NCBI GenBank assembly: GCA_023443455.1
Contig: JAEZUE010000107.1
Span: 92,646 to 156,645 of the forward strand
Direction of reading: 5' to 3'
From: Verrucomicrobiota bacterium
GTDB taxonomy: Bacteria; Verrucomicrobiota; Verrucomicrobiia; Opitutales; Opitutaceae
Length of the DNA: 64,000 bases
The notes beneath the pieces are model-generated. The model made no database searches, was not told where the DNA came from, and worked only from the letters and a program-made list of their open reading frames with translations. Shown piece after piece: positions 17,124-26,285 of this stretch (positions are counted from its first letter, which is position 1; each line of letters opens with the position of its first letter). The translations under genes and the position numbers were made by a program.

Positions 17124-18698
17124 ATGTCCTGGTCCCGCTTCACCTCGCTTTCCTTCCACGACGAACGCCTCGCGTTCACCCTCGATCTGAGCCGCATGGG
17201 CTTCGACGCCGAAGCGCTCGACATCCTCGAGCCGAAGTTCACCAAGGTCTTCGCCGAGATGGCGGCCCTCGAGCAGGGGGCCATCGCCAACCCCGACGAA
17301 CAACGCATGGTCGGCCACTATTGGCTGCGCTCCCCCGCCCTCGCGCCGACCCCCGAGATCAAGACCGCCATCTCGGACTCGCTGACCCGGATCGAGGACT
17401 TCGCCGGCCGCGTCCACCGCGGCGAGCTCGCCGGCCCGAAAGGCCCCTTCAAGCACGTGCTGGTGATCGGCATCGGCGGCTCGGCCCTCGGCCCGCAGTT
17501 TGTGCGCGAGGCCCTCGGCCACCCGAAGACCGACAAGATGACGGTCTGGTTCTTCGACAACACCGATCCGGACGGCATGGATACGGTGCTCGCCGCGCTC
17601 GACGGCAAGCTCCACGAGACCGTCGCCCTGGTCATCTCCAAGTCCGGCGGCACCGTCGAGACCCGCAACGGCATGCTCGAGGCCGCGGTCGCCTTCAAGG
17701 CCGCCGGCCTGAACTACCCGAAACATTTCGTCGCCGTGACCGGCGAAGGTTCGAAGCTCGACAAGATCGCCGAAGGCGAAGGCTGGCTCGCGCGTTTCCC
17801 GATGTGGGACTGGGTCGGCGGCCGCACCAGCGTGCTCGGGCCGGTGGGCCTGTTGCCCGCCGCGTTGCAGGGCCTCGAGATCGGCGCGCTGCTCTCCGGC
17901 GCCGCCGCGATGGACCAGCTCACCCGCGCCGCCAAGCTGCGCGAAAACCCGGCCGCACTGCTCGCCGCCGCCTGGTACCTCGCCACCAAGGGCGCCGGGG
18001 AGAAGGACATGGTCGTGCTTCCCTACAAGGATCGCCTCCTGCTCTTCTCCCGCTACCTCCAGCAGCTCGTCATGGAGTCGATCGGCAAGGAGTTCGACCT
18101 CGACCGCAAGGTCGTCAACCAGGGCATCGCGGTGTACGGCAACAAGGGGTCGACCGACCAGCACGCCTACGTCCAGCAGCTGCGCGAGGGCGTGAACAAC
18201 TTCTTCGTCACCTTCATCGAGGTGCTGCGCGACCGCACCGGCGCCGCCCTCGAGGTCGAGGCCGGCGGCATCACTTCCGGCGACTACCTGCAGGGCTTCT
18301 TCCTCGGCACCCGCGATGCGCTCACCGAGAAGGACCGCGAATCGCTCACCATCACCGTGCCCGACGTCTCGGCCAGAACTGTCGGCGCCCTGATCGGCCT
18401 CTACGAGCGCACCGTCGGTTTCTACGCCACGCTGGTCAACATCAACGCCTACCACCAGCCCGGCGTCGAGGCCGGCAAGAAGGCCGCCGGTGTCGTGATC
18501 GAACTGAAGAAGAAGATCGCCACCGCGCTCGCCGCCGACCCGGGCACCGCCTTCACCGCCGAAGCCCTCGCCGCGCGCCTGGGTGTCGACGCCGAACCCG
18601 TGTTCAAAATCCTCGAACACCTCGCCGCCAACCCCGAGTCCGGCGTCACCCGCCAGAAAGGCGCCACCTGGCATCAGGCCGCCTTCGTCCGCGCCTGA
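17124..18698 (+). CDS. pgi: Glucose-6-phosphate isomerase with C-terminal winged-helix-like extension
   Basis: Interconverts glucose 6-phosphate and fructose 6-phosphate. Signature segments are [33 protein letters not shown] (sugar-phosphate binding), the active-site block [20 protein letters not shown] and [13 protein letters not shown]. Residues 1-455 cover the two SIS domains. The last 65 or so residues ([20 protein letters not shown] then [20 protein letters not shown]) look like a winged-helix domain, an extension I recall from cyanobacterial and related PGI proteins. It is divergent from scpB across 234 bp. A strong hairpin terminator lies about 200 bp downstream, after repeat copy C. 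Confidence 0.97.
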   Translation: MSWSRFTSLSFHDERLAFTLDLSRMGFDAEALDILEPKFTKVFAEMAALEQGAIANPDEQRMVGHYWLRSPALAPTPEIKTAISDSLTRIEDFAGRVHRGELAGPKGPFKHVLVIGIGGSALGPQFVREALGHPKTDKMTVWFFDNTDPDGMDTVLAALDGKLHETVALVISKSGGTVETRNGMLEAAVAFKAAGLNYPKHFVAVTGEGSKLDKIAEGEGWLARFPMWDWVGGRTSVLGPVGLLPAALQGLEIGALLSGAAAMDQLTRAAKLRENPAALLAAAWYLATKGAGEKDMVVLPYKDRLLLFSRYLQQLVMESIGKEFDLDRKVVNQGIAVYGNKGSTDQHAYVQQLREGVNNFFVTFIEVLRDRTGAALEVEAGGITSGDYLQGFFLGTRDALTEKDRESLTITVPDVSARTVGALIGLYERTVGFYATLVNINAYHQPGVEAGKKAAGVVIELKKKIATALAADPGTAFTAEALAARLGVDAEPVFKILEHLAANPESGVTRQKGATWHQAAFVRA

Positions 18699-18705
18699 GC
18701 CGCCA

Positions 18706-18840
18706 GCATGCGGTCGAGTGACGAGGGACGAGCGTCGAGGGACCGATCACAGGGGAGACCGAGCGAAGCACTCGTGCCGGAACCTCGCCACCGCTGCTTT
18801 GGCGCTCGTCCCTCGACGCTCGCCTCTCGACCGCATCATC
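18706..18840 (-). repeat. ~135-bp terminal-inverted-repeat element, copy C
   Basis: Reverse orientation relative to copies A and B. It begins AGCATGCGGTCGAGTGACG seven bases after the pgi stop and ends GCCTCTCGACCGCATCATC. The centre has GAGCGAAGCACTCGTGC, the complement of the hairpin block in A and B. Confidence 0.85.
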
Positions 18841-18891
18841 GCGCCTGAGCCGCAACCGATCGACCGCACACCGCTCGATTCGTCCCACCCC

Positions 18892-18921
18892 GAGAGCGCC
18901 CCACCCGGGCGCTCTCTTTTT
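18892..18921 (+). terminator. Rho-independent terminator downstream of pgi
   Basis: A perfect 10-bp stem (GAGAGCGCCC and GGGCGCTCTC) with a five-base loop is followed directly by TTTTT. It stands 193 bp after the pgi stop, so the pgi transcript would include repeat copy C. Confidence 0.9.
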
Positions 18922-19094
18922 GTCCATCCGCGCCCCGCAGCGCCACGCAAGCGGCGCCGACCGTACAGACCCGCGGTCCTCGGCTCATGCCGTCACAGGA
19001 AGCGTGATCTTGCGGCAAACAGGCCGTCGTGGGGATCGCCCAAGAAAACCTTTGCCCCGGAAACGCTGGCCGCGCACAAACTCCGGCTTTCCCG

Positions 19095-20375
19095 ATGAGC
19101 ACCGCCACCTCCCAAGTCCTCAACGCGTCACCGCTGCGCGATCTCGACCCCGAGATCCACGCTCTCATCGCCGCCGAGCTCCATCGGCAGCAGGAGCACA
19201 TCGAGTTGATCGCCTCGGAAAACTTCACGCTCCCGGCCGTCATGGAGGCCCAGGGCAGCGTGCTCACCAACAAGTACGCCGAGGGTTATCCGGGCAAGCG
19301 CTGGTACGGCGGTTGCGAGTTCGTCGACAAGGTCGAGCAGATCGCCATCGACCGCGCGAAGGCGCTCTTCGGCGCCGAGCACGCCAACGTGCAGCCGCAC
19401 TCCGGCTCGCAGGCCAATTTCGCGGTCTACACCTCCGTGCTCCAGCCCGGCGACAAGATCCTCGGCATGAACTTGAGCCACGGCGGCCACCTCACCCACG
19501 GCAACCCGGCCAATTTCTCCGGCAAGCTCTACAACTTCGTGCAGTACGGCGTGCGCGAGGACAACGGTCTCATCGACTACGACGAGCTCGCCAAGGTCGC
19601 CGCGGCCGAGAAGCCGAAGATGATCACCGTCGGCGCCAGCGCGTATCCGCGCGTCATCGACTTCGCCCGCATGGGCGAGATCGCCCGCTCGGTCGGCGCG
19701 CTGCTCTTCGCCGACATCGCCCACATCGCCGGTCTGGTCGCCGCGGGCATCCACCCCTCCCCGGTGCCGCACGCCGATTTCGTCACCACCACCACGCACA
19801 AGACACTGCGCGGGCCGCGCGGCGGCCTTGTGCTCTGCAAGGCCGAGCACGCCAAGGCCCTCGACAGCGCGATGTTCCCCGGGGGCCAGGGCGGCCCGCT
19901 CGAGCACGTGATCGCCGCCAAGGCCGTCTGCTTCGGCGACGCGCTCAAGCCCGAGTTCAAGACCTACCAGCAGCAGATCGTGGCCAACGCCAAGGCACTC
20001 GCCACCGCCATGACCAAGCGCGGCTACGCCCTCGCCTCCGGCGGCACCGACAACCACCTCATGCTCGTCGACCTCCGCGCGAAGTTCCCGGAACTCACCG
20101 GCAAGGTCGCGCAGGAGTCGCTCGACAAGGCCAACATCACCTGCAACAAGAACACCGTGCCGTACGAGACCCGGTCGCCCTTCCAGGCCAGCGGTATCCG
20201 CCTCGGCACGCCAGCGGTGACCAGCCGCGGCATGGTGGAGGCCGATATGGACCAGATCGCCGAGGCGATCGACCTCGTGCTCGGCGACCCGGCCAGCGAG
20301 GAGAAGCGCGCCGCCGCCAAGGCGATCGTGAAGAAGCTCACCGCCGCCCACCCGCTGCCCTACAAGGCGGTCTGA
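19095..20375 (+). CDS. glyA: Serine hydroxymethyltransferase
   Basis: Pyridoxal-phosphate enzyme that converts serine and tetrahydrofolate to glycine and methylene-tetrahydrofolate. Typical segments are [51 protein letters not shown], and the PLP-lysine region [20 protein letters not shown]. The C-terminus has [16 protein letters not shown] chose the ATG at 19095 ([14 protein letters not shown]); an in-frame ATG at 19029 would add 22 residues with no family similarity. No Shine-Dalgarno is visible before 19095. With this start the protein has 426 residues, close to normal. A hairpin terminator follows. Confidence 0.97.
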   Translation: MSTATSQVLNASPLRDLDPEIHALIAAELHRQQEHIELIASENFTLPAVMEAQGSVLTNKYAEGYPGKRWYGGCEFVDKVEQIAIDRAKALFGAEHANVQPHSGSQANFAVYTSVLQPGDKILGMNLSHGGHLTHGNPANFSGKLYNFVQYGVREDNGLIDYDELAKVAAAEKPKMITVGASAYPRVIDFARMGEIARSVGALLFADIAHIAGLVAAGIHPSPVPHADFVTTTTHKTLRGPRGGLVLCKAEHAKALDSAMFPGGQGGPLEHVIAAKAVCFGDALKPEFKTYQQQIVANAKALATAMTKRGYALASGGTDNHLMLVDLRAKFPELTGKVAQESLDKANITCNKNTVPYETRSPFQASGIRLGTPAVTSRGMVEADMDQIAEAIDLVLGDPASEEKRAAAKAIVKKLTAAHPLPYKAV

Positions 20376-20406
20376 GCGTCGCTCGAAAAACTGTTTCACC
20401 CCAGCC

Positions 20407-20439
20407 AACGGCCCGCCGATTTCCGGCGGGCCGTTTTGT
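20407..20439 (+). terminator. Rho-independent terminator downstream of glyA
   Basis: Twelve-base-pair stem AACGGCCCGCCG / CGGCGGGCCGTT with a five-base loop, followed by TTGTTTT. It lies 32 bp after the glyA stop codon. Confidence 0.9.
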
Positions 20440-20449
20440 TTTGGAATGC

Positions 20450-20567
20450 GGCGGCTTGACGCCGCCATATTCGGGCCGGCTCGACGGCCCGCCATTGCAG
20501 TGATCGTCCCGTCCTTCCCGTAGCTGGGCGGCAAAGCCGCTCAGCCCGTGGGAGCCTGCTTGCAGGC
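20450..20567. repeat. Cluster of REP-like hairpins between glyA and the LSPF protein gene
   Basis: Several short perfect stems follow one another: GGCGGC-TTGAC-GCCGCC at 20450-20466, GGGCCG-GCTCGA-CGGCCC at 20473-20490, and GCCTGC-TT-GCAGGC at 20554-20567, with GTAGCTGGGCGGC...GCCGC between them. Similar hairpins recur at 25535, 52783, 52833, 60145 and 63333-63750. They look like REP sequences rather than terminators because no T-run follows. Confidence 0.65.
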
Positions 20568-20594
20568 GATCCGCAAATCGCGGCCCACCCGCGC

Positions 20595-21449
20595 TCACTT
20601 CACGACCACCACCGGTTTGTGCAGCTCGAGCTCGCGCACCGATTTGATCGCAAAGCTGTAGTCGATCCACAGCTCGATCTCGCGCTCCGAACAGCTCCGC
20701 AGCTGCACCGGCCCGTTGAGCCCGCTCATCTGCACCTCGAACTCCGCGCCGAGGCCTTTCCGCATCACCTCGTAGTCCTCGAAGATCTTCGCGAGCAGCT
20801 CCTTTCGCAGATCGTTCGGGCGCTTCAGATAGAGCGCCACCGGCCCGTCGATCACCTTCGTGTCGCCGACGAGTTTCGCCGCCGAGACCATGTCGCGCAC
20901 CTGCTTCACCCGATCGTAGAGCCGCACCCCGTCCGAGAGCTCGGCGAACACCGCGAAATTCGCGAACGACGTCACCACCCCACCCTTGCCCAGGATCGAG
21001 CGCGAGCGGTTCCCGCTCATCAACTGCACCTCGCGATTCTCGAAACGCAGACCGGGAGCCGCGGTGATCGCCTTCGCCAACGCGTCGGCCGAATCGGTCA
21101 GCGCCCGATTGCGCTGGTCCTGTTTGTCCGCCGAGTTCGACAGCGCGAACTCGATCACCACCGCATCGGCCTTGCGGATGATGGTGATCGGTGCGCCGGT
21201 CGACGTGGCACCGTTTCTCCCGCCAAAGTTTGGTTGGGCAATCGGAGCCGGTCGGGGTGCCGAGTAGGAATAGCCCCGATCATAATCCGACGAGACGCAG
21301 AACGGGCTCAGCACGACGATCTCTTCGCCAGGATCGATCGGCGCCTCCTGCGCCGTCCCACGCGAGATGGCGGCAATCACCAGCAACGCACCGAGCGCGG
21401 CGGGACGAAGAACAGTGGAACGGGCCAGGAAGAGCGGATTGGATTTCAT
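20595..21449 (-). CDS. Secreted protein with LSPFxV motif, possible SIMPL (DUF541)-like domain
   Basis: The start at 21449 gives a signal peptide (MKSNPLFLARSTVLRPAALG, then ALLVIAAISRGTAQ). Right after the cleavage site comes EEIVVLSPFCVSSDYDRGYS, nearly the same segment that precedes the plug in the TonB-receptor remnant of this window (EEVTVLSPFEVHADKDRGYA). The remaining 230 residues are not receptor-like. The order of the segments KADAVVIEFALSN, RNRALTDSADALAKAITAAP, FAVFAELSDGVRLYDRVKQV and the closing beta-rich stretch faintly recalls SIMPL/DUF541 proteins. Length 284 residues. Its promoter region shares 21-bp-spaced boxes with the VIT-VWA gene upstream, so the two are probably co-regulated. 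Function unknown. Confidence 0.75.
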   Translation of the reverse strand: MKSNPLFLARSTVLRPAALGALLVIAAISRGTAQEAPIDPGEEIVVLSPFCVSSDYDRGYSYSAPRPAPIAQPNFGGRNGATSTGAPITIIRKADAVVIEFALSNSADKQDQRNRALTDSADALAKAITAAPGLRFENREVQLMSGNRSRSILGKGGVVTSFANFAVFAELSDGVRLYDRVKQVRDMVSAAKLVGDTKVIDGPVALYLKRPNDLRKELLAKIFEDYEVMRKGLGAEFEVQMSGLNGPVQLRSCSEREIELWIDYSFAIKSVRELELHKPVVVVK

Positions 21450-21489
21450 GGGAGAAACAGACTTGTGGTTGGTTGTTCGATTCAACGAA

Positions 21490-21565
21490 CCCAGCCTACC
21501 ACTTCCGCCGCCCCGAGTTGTCAGACCCGGGTAAGACTTTGTCAGAAGCTTCCCGGGATTTGTCA
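21490..21565 (-). promoter_or_regulatory. Triple TGACAA direct-repeat promoter (LSPF protein gene)
   Basis: On the minus strand three TGACAA hexamers lie exactly 21 bp apart (plus-strand TTGTCA at 21518, 21539 and 21560). The innermost is followed after 19 bp by TAGGCT, a plausible -10. The whole block of about 75 bp is almost identical to the one upstream of the VIT-VWA-barrel gene, including the CCCGGGA and TTACCCGG spacers. The layout suits activation by an OmpR/PhoB-type regulator binding on one DNA face. Confidence 0.7.
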
Positions 21566-21650
21566 TGTCCCCCGGCCGGCGGCGTCGGTGGCACGGCAAC
21601 AGGGCGCCGACCATCCGGCCGACGCCCTGCCTGAACCAAATGTTCTGCGC

Positions 21651-24600
21651 TCAGAACTCCTGCGAGACCGACAGAAGCACCTGTCGCCCCCGGTCCGCCG
21701 CGAAACGCGTCGGCTGGTACGAGGTGCCATCGAGGTTGCGCAGCGTCAGTCGGATCTCCGTCGGCGCCGGCCCGAAGACCCTGCGCTCGTAGGCGAGCAG
21801 CAGGTTCCAGCGAATGCCTCCCTTGAGGACACGGTCGTCGTTGAAGCGGACCGCGTTGCGATACTCGAAACCGCCCCCGATCGACACGCCTTTGAGCATG
21901 CCGCCATCAAAGTCGTAACGCGTCATGAACAACCCCCGGCGATTGCCGCCATGCACCGGGCCGTCGTTGCGGAAATCTTCGTACCACTTCAGGACGGCAG
22001 TCAGGTTGCTCAGCGGATTCAGGCTCCACTGCGTGCGCCAGCCCGCCCGGTTCCACCGGGGCCACGCACTGTACCGGATCGCATCGATGCGGCCCGTGTC
22101 GGTGAGCTCGCCCTCCGGATGGGCCGCTTCCCACGCCCAATCGCGATAGGCGGCCATGTCCGTATGCTCGTCGAAGAGCGACACCGATCCGGTCAGCCGG
22201 TCGTCGAACAGATTGACCTGTATCCCGGCCTTGACGACTTCGCGGTGTTCGACCGGCAGCGCGATCGCGACCGGAGCACCACCCTCGGATTGCCATTTGC
22301 CGCTGGGCAGATCGGGCGAAGCGCCGTCACGGCCGAAGTCTGCGAACAGCTTCACGCCTTTGACCACCTCCGCGCTTCCCCCGAACGCAATCCCTCCGGT
22401 TGTGTTTTCCTCCGCGCGCCGATTCCACCAGCCACGAGCGTTCAACGAAAACCGCTCGCGGGGGCCGAACCGCACCTGGTCCTCGACCGAAACCAGCAGG
22501 TCGCGCCGTGTCCATGTGGTCCCGTGTTCCTCCGGATCCGACACCCAGTCCATCGAGCGTTCGTGCCACTGAAGACCGACCGCATAGGAATGGCGCCCCC
22601 CCTGCTGCAGCGTGCCCCCGACATCGGCAACGAAGACACGGTCCTCGACCGAGCGAACCGGTGCGGTGAAGAGATCGAGCGAGGCAAAGCCGAGACCGTC
22701 GTAGCTTCCCGTCGCCGAATCGCGGCGGAACTGCATGGGGTCTTCCCGCCCCAGGCGACTCCACGCTCCGGCGACGCGACATTGCAACGCGTCGGACGCA
22801 CCGACCGTCGCCTCCAAGCGGCCAAACCGGCTCGAGCCAAATCCGCCCCAACGGTTCCATTGACCACCGCCCTTGATCTCGAACGAGCCGATCTTCAGGC
22901 GCGCGTCGGAGTACGCCCCCAACCGTTCGTGGTCGTCGTGCAGATGGGAGACCTGTGTGAGCACTGCCCAACGGTCGCCGTCGGAGTAGTTCCCGCTCAG
23001 CCGCCCGTACCGGAGACCGCCGTCGCCAAGGCCGCATTCCACCCCGCCCTGATTGCGGAACGCCGCGCGGTGCAGCGTGAGATCGACTACATACGGCGAA
23101 CCCGGGTCCAGGGTCCATCGTTCGAATTGTGCCGGATCGAACGTGGCGAGAATCGGCAGGTAATCCACCAGGCCCGCCCGCCGGTCGGTCGGCTGCGCCG
23201 CGTTGATCTCCGTCGGTTCCGTCAGGCAGCCGACCGCGTCTTCGGTGCGCACTGCGCCAACATCCTTCAGGAACTCGGAGGTGACCACGCTCACGCAGGA
23301 TGCCACATCGCGGAGTGCCGTCCGCAGCCGCGATCCGGCGATTGTGTCGCAGGCGACGTAGCCGCTGCTCTCGCTGCTATCGACCGAGAAAGGCGAAAGC
23401 ACGATAATGTCGCCATCCGCCATCGGGATCCCCGCGTCGGCCCCCGTCGCGTCGGCCGCATTGTATTGGGGCACCCGCAAGCTATCGATCGCCGTTCCCG
23501 CCTTCCGGGAGACCTCCGAGTCGATGGCCACCCGGCTGGTCTGGGCGGTGACCAGCTGGAATTGCAACGCCGTCTCCAGCTTCCGGCGTTCGAGCGCTTC
23601 ACGCTGGTCGGCGGTGAGCCCGGCGGCACGCTGCTGCGTCTCCAGGTCCGCATAGAGCATGCGCCCAAACTGTTTCGCGACGCCGTCGCCGCGCAGCTCG
23701 CTGCCTTGGAACGGCAGTCGCAGCCGCACCGGAACTCCGTCGCGTTGGGCCTCCAGCATCACGGCCGCCGGCTCCGCACCTTCCGCCGCAAACACCGCCT
23801 GCACCGGCCGGGCCATGAAGACGTCGGGCAATGTCCGCGGAAACACCGCGGCGGCCACGGGAACGTCGTTCTCGTCCACCAACGTCAGATGCAGGTCGGT
23901 GAGAACCGAGGCGGAAAGCGTCGCGAACAGATCCGACAGCTCGCGGGCGATCGAATCGTCCTCCGCGATGAAGCGGGCCTGCCCACGCCCGAGTTCCGCC
24001 ATTTTTCCGATCAAGTACGCATTGGGCGCGGCGCCGATGCCGAAGGTGAACAGCCGCGTGCGGCCGATCTTCGCCTGGAGCAACTTGAGGAGCTCGGCTT
24101 CGTTGCCCACATCGCCATCCGTCAGGAAGACCACGATACGATCTCGTCCGGCTTCCCGCGTGCCGAAAAAGTCGAGCGCGGCCTCCAGCGCGGGCTGCAT
24201 CATGGTGCCGCCGCCCGATCCGAGCTCGCCGACATACCGGTCCGCCCTCGCGACCGCCTCGGCATCGGCCGGAGTCCAGGTCGGCTGGTAGAACGAGAAG
24301 GTGTCGTCGAACACGACGATCTGGAAACAGTCGGTCGGGTCCAACATCGCGAGACAGCCCTGCAGGCCCAGCTTGGCGCTCGTGATTCGGGCGCCCTGCA
24401 TCGATCCGCTGCGGTCGAGCAAGAAGAGCACGTCACGGCCGGATAGCCGATCGCGGGCCACCGTCTCCGCCTGCGGCGGGAACACGGTGAGCAGGCCGTA
24501 GCTGCCAGTGGCGCTTCGCTGCGTGACCACGGTCGATGCCGGTTCGCCCAGGACCCGTGGCGCGATTCGCAAAACAAAGTCGCGATCCGGAATGGTGATC

Positions 24601-25361
24601 TCCTCGGCCAGGCCCACGCGCTCCCGCCCACCCGGCAGATCTTCGACCCGAATCGCGTGCGAAGCCGAATCGATCGCACACTCGGGGAAGCCGCTCACGA
24701 GGATGTCGAACGCATAGTAATGGTGTTCGTCTGCCACGGCGGCATCGACCTTCGGCGGAGTTGCCGCCGCCACCCCGGGCGCACCGGGAACGGCGCCCGC
24801 CGGAAAGTACTTCACACCGGTCGTCATCGGGAAGCGGACCTCGGAGGCCTTGGCCGTGATCGCGAGCGGCTGGATGAACCGGATCACCACCTGCACACTC
24901 TCGCCGGGTAGGAAGTTCGCCACCGCGGTCGAAAACAGCGACGGATCCCGCTGCTCCAGCAGGGCCGCCTTCCGCCCCTCGGCCTTGGCTGCCTCGTACT
25001 CCTTCTTCGCCGTGTTCTTCTCACGGACCACGCTCTCGATGACGCGGTCGCGGAAGTGCAGCTCGAAGCGGGTCAATGTGGCCTCCGCCGGCAACGGATA
25101 GAGGTAGGTCGCCTCGAGCGCCGTATCCGTTCGGTTGGTGAATGTCTGGGTGACAGTCGCCTCGAGCAGACCGGGAGTGACATCGAGCTGCACCTCGGTG
25201 GACTCGAGCGGCAACACCACGCGTTGACCGTCGGCCAACTCGGCGTAACACAGGCCGCACTCGGCTTGGGCCGCGGTCGCGCGCAGCACACACGGGAGCA
25301 ACGAAAGAGCCAGCCAGAGCAGGCCGGCAAGCGAACCTTGGATCGGTTTCGGTTTCATCAT
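21651..25361 (-). CDS. VIT-VWA protein fused to TonB-receptor-like outer-membrane barrel
   Basis: A 1236-residue protein with an unusual domain order. Residues 1-33 are a signal peptide. Residues about 40-165 form a VIT domain (EVQLDVTPGLLEATVTQTFT, then ATYLYPLPAEATLTRFEL and FLPGESVQVVIRFIQPL). Residues about 310-480 form a von Willebrand A domain with an intact metal site: DRSGS (316-320), threonine 386 in GGGTMM, and the TDGD at 414-417. At 651-700 comes the receptor-type segment DIIVLSPFSVDSSESSGYVA ... VVTSEFLKDVGAVRTEDAV, matching the start of the plug in the receptor remnant at 57400. Most of the plug is then missing, and residues about 740-1236 are alternating beta strands ending in QVLLSVSQEF with the terminal phenylalanine of outer-membrane proteins. 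The expected location is the outer membrane. Function unknown. Confidence 0.88.
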   Translation of the reverse strand: MMKPKPIQGSLAGLLWLALSLLPCVLRATAAQAECGLCYAELADGQRVVLPLESTEVQLDVTPGLLEATVTQTFTNRTDTALEATYLYPLPAEATLTRFELHFRDRVIESVVREKNTAKKEYEAAKAEGRKAALLEQRDPSLFSTAVANFLPGESVQVVIRFIQPLAITAKASEVRFPMTTGVKYFPAGAVPGAPGVAAATPPKVDAAVADEHHYYAFDILVSGFPECAIDSASHAIRVEDLPGGRERVGLAEEITIPDRDFVLRIAPRVLGEPASTVVTQRSATGSYGLLTVFPPQAETVARDRLSGRDVLFLLDRSGSMQGARITSAKLGLQGCLAMLDPTDCFQIVVFDDTFSFYQPTWTPADAEAVARADRYVGELGSGGGTMMQPALEAALDFFGTREAGRDRIVVFLTDGDVGNEAELLKLLQAKIGRTRLFTFGIGAAPNAYLIGKMAELGRGQARFIAEDDSIARELSDLFATLSASVLTDLHLTLVDENDVPVAAAVFPRTLPDVFMARPVQAVFAAEGAEPAAVMLEAQRDGVPVRLRLPFQGSELRGDGVAKQFGRMLYADLETQQRAAGLTADQREALERRKLETALQFQLVTAQTSRVAIDSEVSRKAGTAIDSLRVPQYNAADATGADAGIPMADGDIIVLSPFSVDSSESSGYVACDTIAGSRLRTALRDVASCVSVVTSEFLKDVGAVRTEDAVGCLTEPTEINAAQPTDRRAGLVDYLPILATFDPAQFERWTLDPGSPYVVDLTLHRAAFRNQGGVECGLGDGGLRYGRLSGNYSDGDRWAVLTQVSHLHDDHERLGAYSDARLKIGSFEIKGGGQWNRWGGFGSSRFGRLEATVGASDALQCRVAGAWSRLGREDPMQFRRDSATGSYDGLGFASLDLFTAPVRSVEDRVFVADVGGTLQQGGRHSYAVGLQWHERSMDWVSDPEEHGTTWTRRDLLVSVEDQVRFGPRERFSLNARGWWNRRAEENTTGGIAFGGSAEVVKGVKLFADFGRDGASPDLPSGKWQSEGGAPVAIALPVEHREVVKAGIQVNLFDDRLTGSVSLFDEHTDMAAYRDWAWEAAHPEGELTDTGRIDAIRYSAWPRWNRAGWRTQWSLNPLSNLTAVLKWYEDFRNDGPVHGGNRRGLFMTRYDFDGGMLKGVSIGGGFEYRNAVRFNDDRVLKGGIRWNLLLAYERRVFGPAPTEIRLTLRNLDGTSYQPTRFAADRGRQVLLSVSQEF

Positions 25362-25393
25362 CGGTAGGATTCGGGGTTGGTCGTTCTGACCTC

Positions 25394-25469
25394 CCCAGCC
25401 TACCGCTTCCGCGACCGCGAGTTGTCACCACCGGGTAAGACTTTGTCAGAAGATTCCCGGGATTTGTCA
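25394..25469 (-). promoter_or_regulatory. Triple TGACAA direct-repeat promoter (VIT-VWA-barrel gene)
   Basis: Plus-strand TTGTCA hexamers start at 25422, 25443 and 25464, again 21 bp apart. On the minus strand this reads TGACAA-N15-TGACAA-N15-TGACAA-N19-TAGGCT, about 35 bp upstream of the start codon. The gene for an OmpR/PhoB-type regulator ends only about 110 bp further upstream, which makes it the obvious candidate activator. Confidence 0.72.
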
Positions 25470-25534
25470 TGACACGACCGGCCTGCGACCGGCCCGCTTG
25501 GGCACTCGCGCCAGAGGTCCTGCACCGTCCCATT

Positions 25535-25556
25535 GGTCCGGTCGGAGAACCGGACC
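25535..25556. repeat. REP-like hairpin downstream of the response regulator
   Basis: Eight-base-pair perfect stem GGTCCGGT / ACCGGACC with a six-base loop; on the minus strand it is preceded by GTAG. It could also act as a transcription stop for the regulator operon, but no T-run follows on the minus strand. Confidence 0.6.
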
Positions 25557-25583
25557 TACTATCGACCGGCAACCGTCCACCGC

Positions 25584-26285
25584 CTACCCGACGTACTGGT
25601 ACCCCACGCCGTGCACGGTCTTGATGAGCTTCGCGCTGCCGTCGTCGCCGACCTTCTTGCGCACCTGCGCGACGTGCTGGTCGAGCGTGCGGGTCGTGCC
25701 CAGATAGTCGATTCCCCACACCTCATTGAGGAGCTGGTCGCGGCTGAGCACCTCGCCCTTCTTCGAATGAAAGACCTCGAGCAGCTTCAGCTCGCGCGCG
25801 GTGAGTTCGTGCGTCGTGCGACCGCGCTTCGCGGTGAAGCGTTTGCGGTCGATCGTGGCCTCGCCGAATTCGAAGCTGTCGCCGAGCGCCGCCGCGGCGG
25901 GCGCCATCTGGTCGAGCCGGCGGAACGCCGCGTGCACGCGGGCGATGATCTCGCGCAGTCCGAACGGTTTGGTGACGTAGTCGTCGGCGCCGAGTTCGAG
26001 GCCGAGCACCTTGTCGATCTCCTCGCCCTTGGCGGTGAGCATGATCACGGGCACGCGGCGATCCTGCTCGCGGATCTTGCGGCAGACATCGTAGCCGTTG
26101 AGCCCGGGCAGCATCAGATCGAGCAGCACGAGATCGAACGACCCGGGCGCGAACAGTTTCACCGCCTGCAATCCGTCCGGCGCCACGACCGCCGCATGAC
26201 CATCGGCGGTGATCGCCTCCTGCAACGCCTCGCGGATCGAGGCGTCGTCTTCGACAATGAGTACCTTGCGCTGAGGGGTGGTCAT
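25584..26285 (-). CDS. OmpR/PhoB-family response regulator
   Basis: A 233-residue DNA-binding response regulator. The receiver domain starts KVLIVEDDASIREALQEAIT with the acidic pair, the phosphoacceptor aspartate is in LVLLDLMLPGLNGYDV, and the conserved lysine is in DDYVTKPFGLREIIARV. The C-terminal winged helix shows HELTARELKLLEVFHSKKGE and VLSRDQLLNEVWG, with the recognition helix around TRTLDQHVAQVRKKVG and the closing wing KLIKTVHGVGYQYVG. It overlaps the sensor kinase gene by 4 bp (ATGA). The family binds direct repeats, matching the TGACAA boxes found at three nearby promoters. Confidence 0.96.
   Translation of the reverse strand: MTTPQRKVLIVEDDASIREALQEAITADGHAAVVAPDGLQAVKLFAPGSFDLVLLDLMLPGLNGYDVCRKIREQDRRVPVIMLTAKGEEIDKVLGLELGADDYVTKPFGLREIIARVHAAFRRLDQMAPAAAALGDSFEFGEATIDRKRFTAKRGRTTHELTARELKLLEVFHSKKGEVLSRDQLLNEVWGIDYLGTTRTLDQHVAQVRKKVGDDGSAKLIKTVHGVGYQYVG

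Noticed and set aside
20619..24446. A very long open frame on the plus strand (about 1275 codons)
   Set aside because: It is antisense to the VIT-VWA-barrel and LSPF genes, has no recognisable domains and is rich in Arg, His, Asp and Glu; such frames are a by-product of high GC content.
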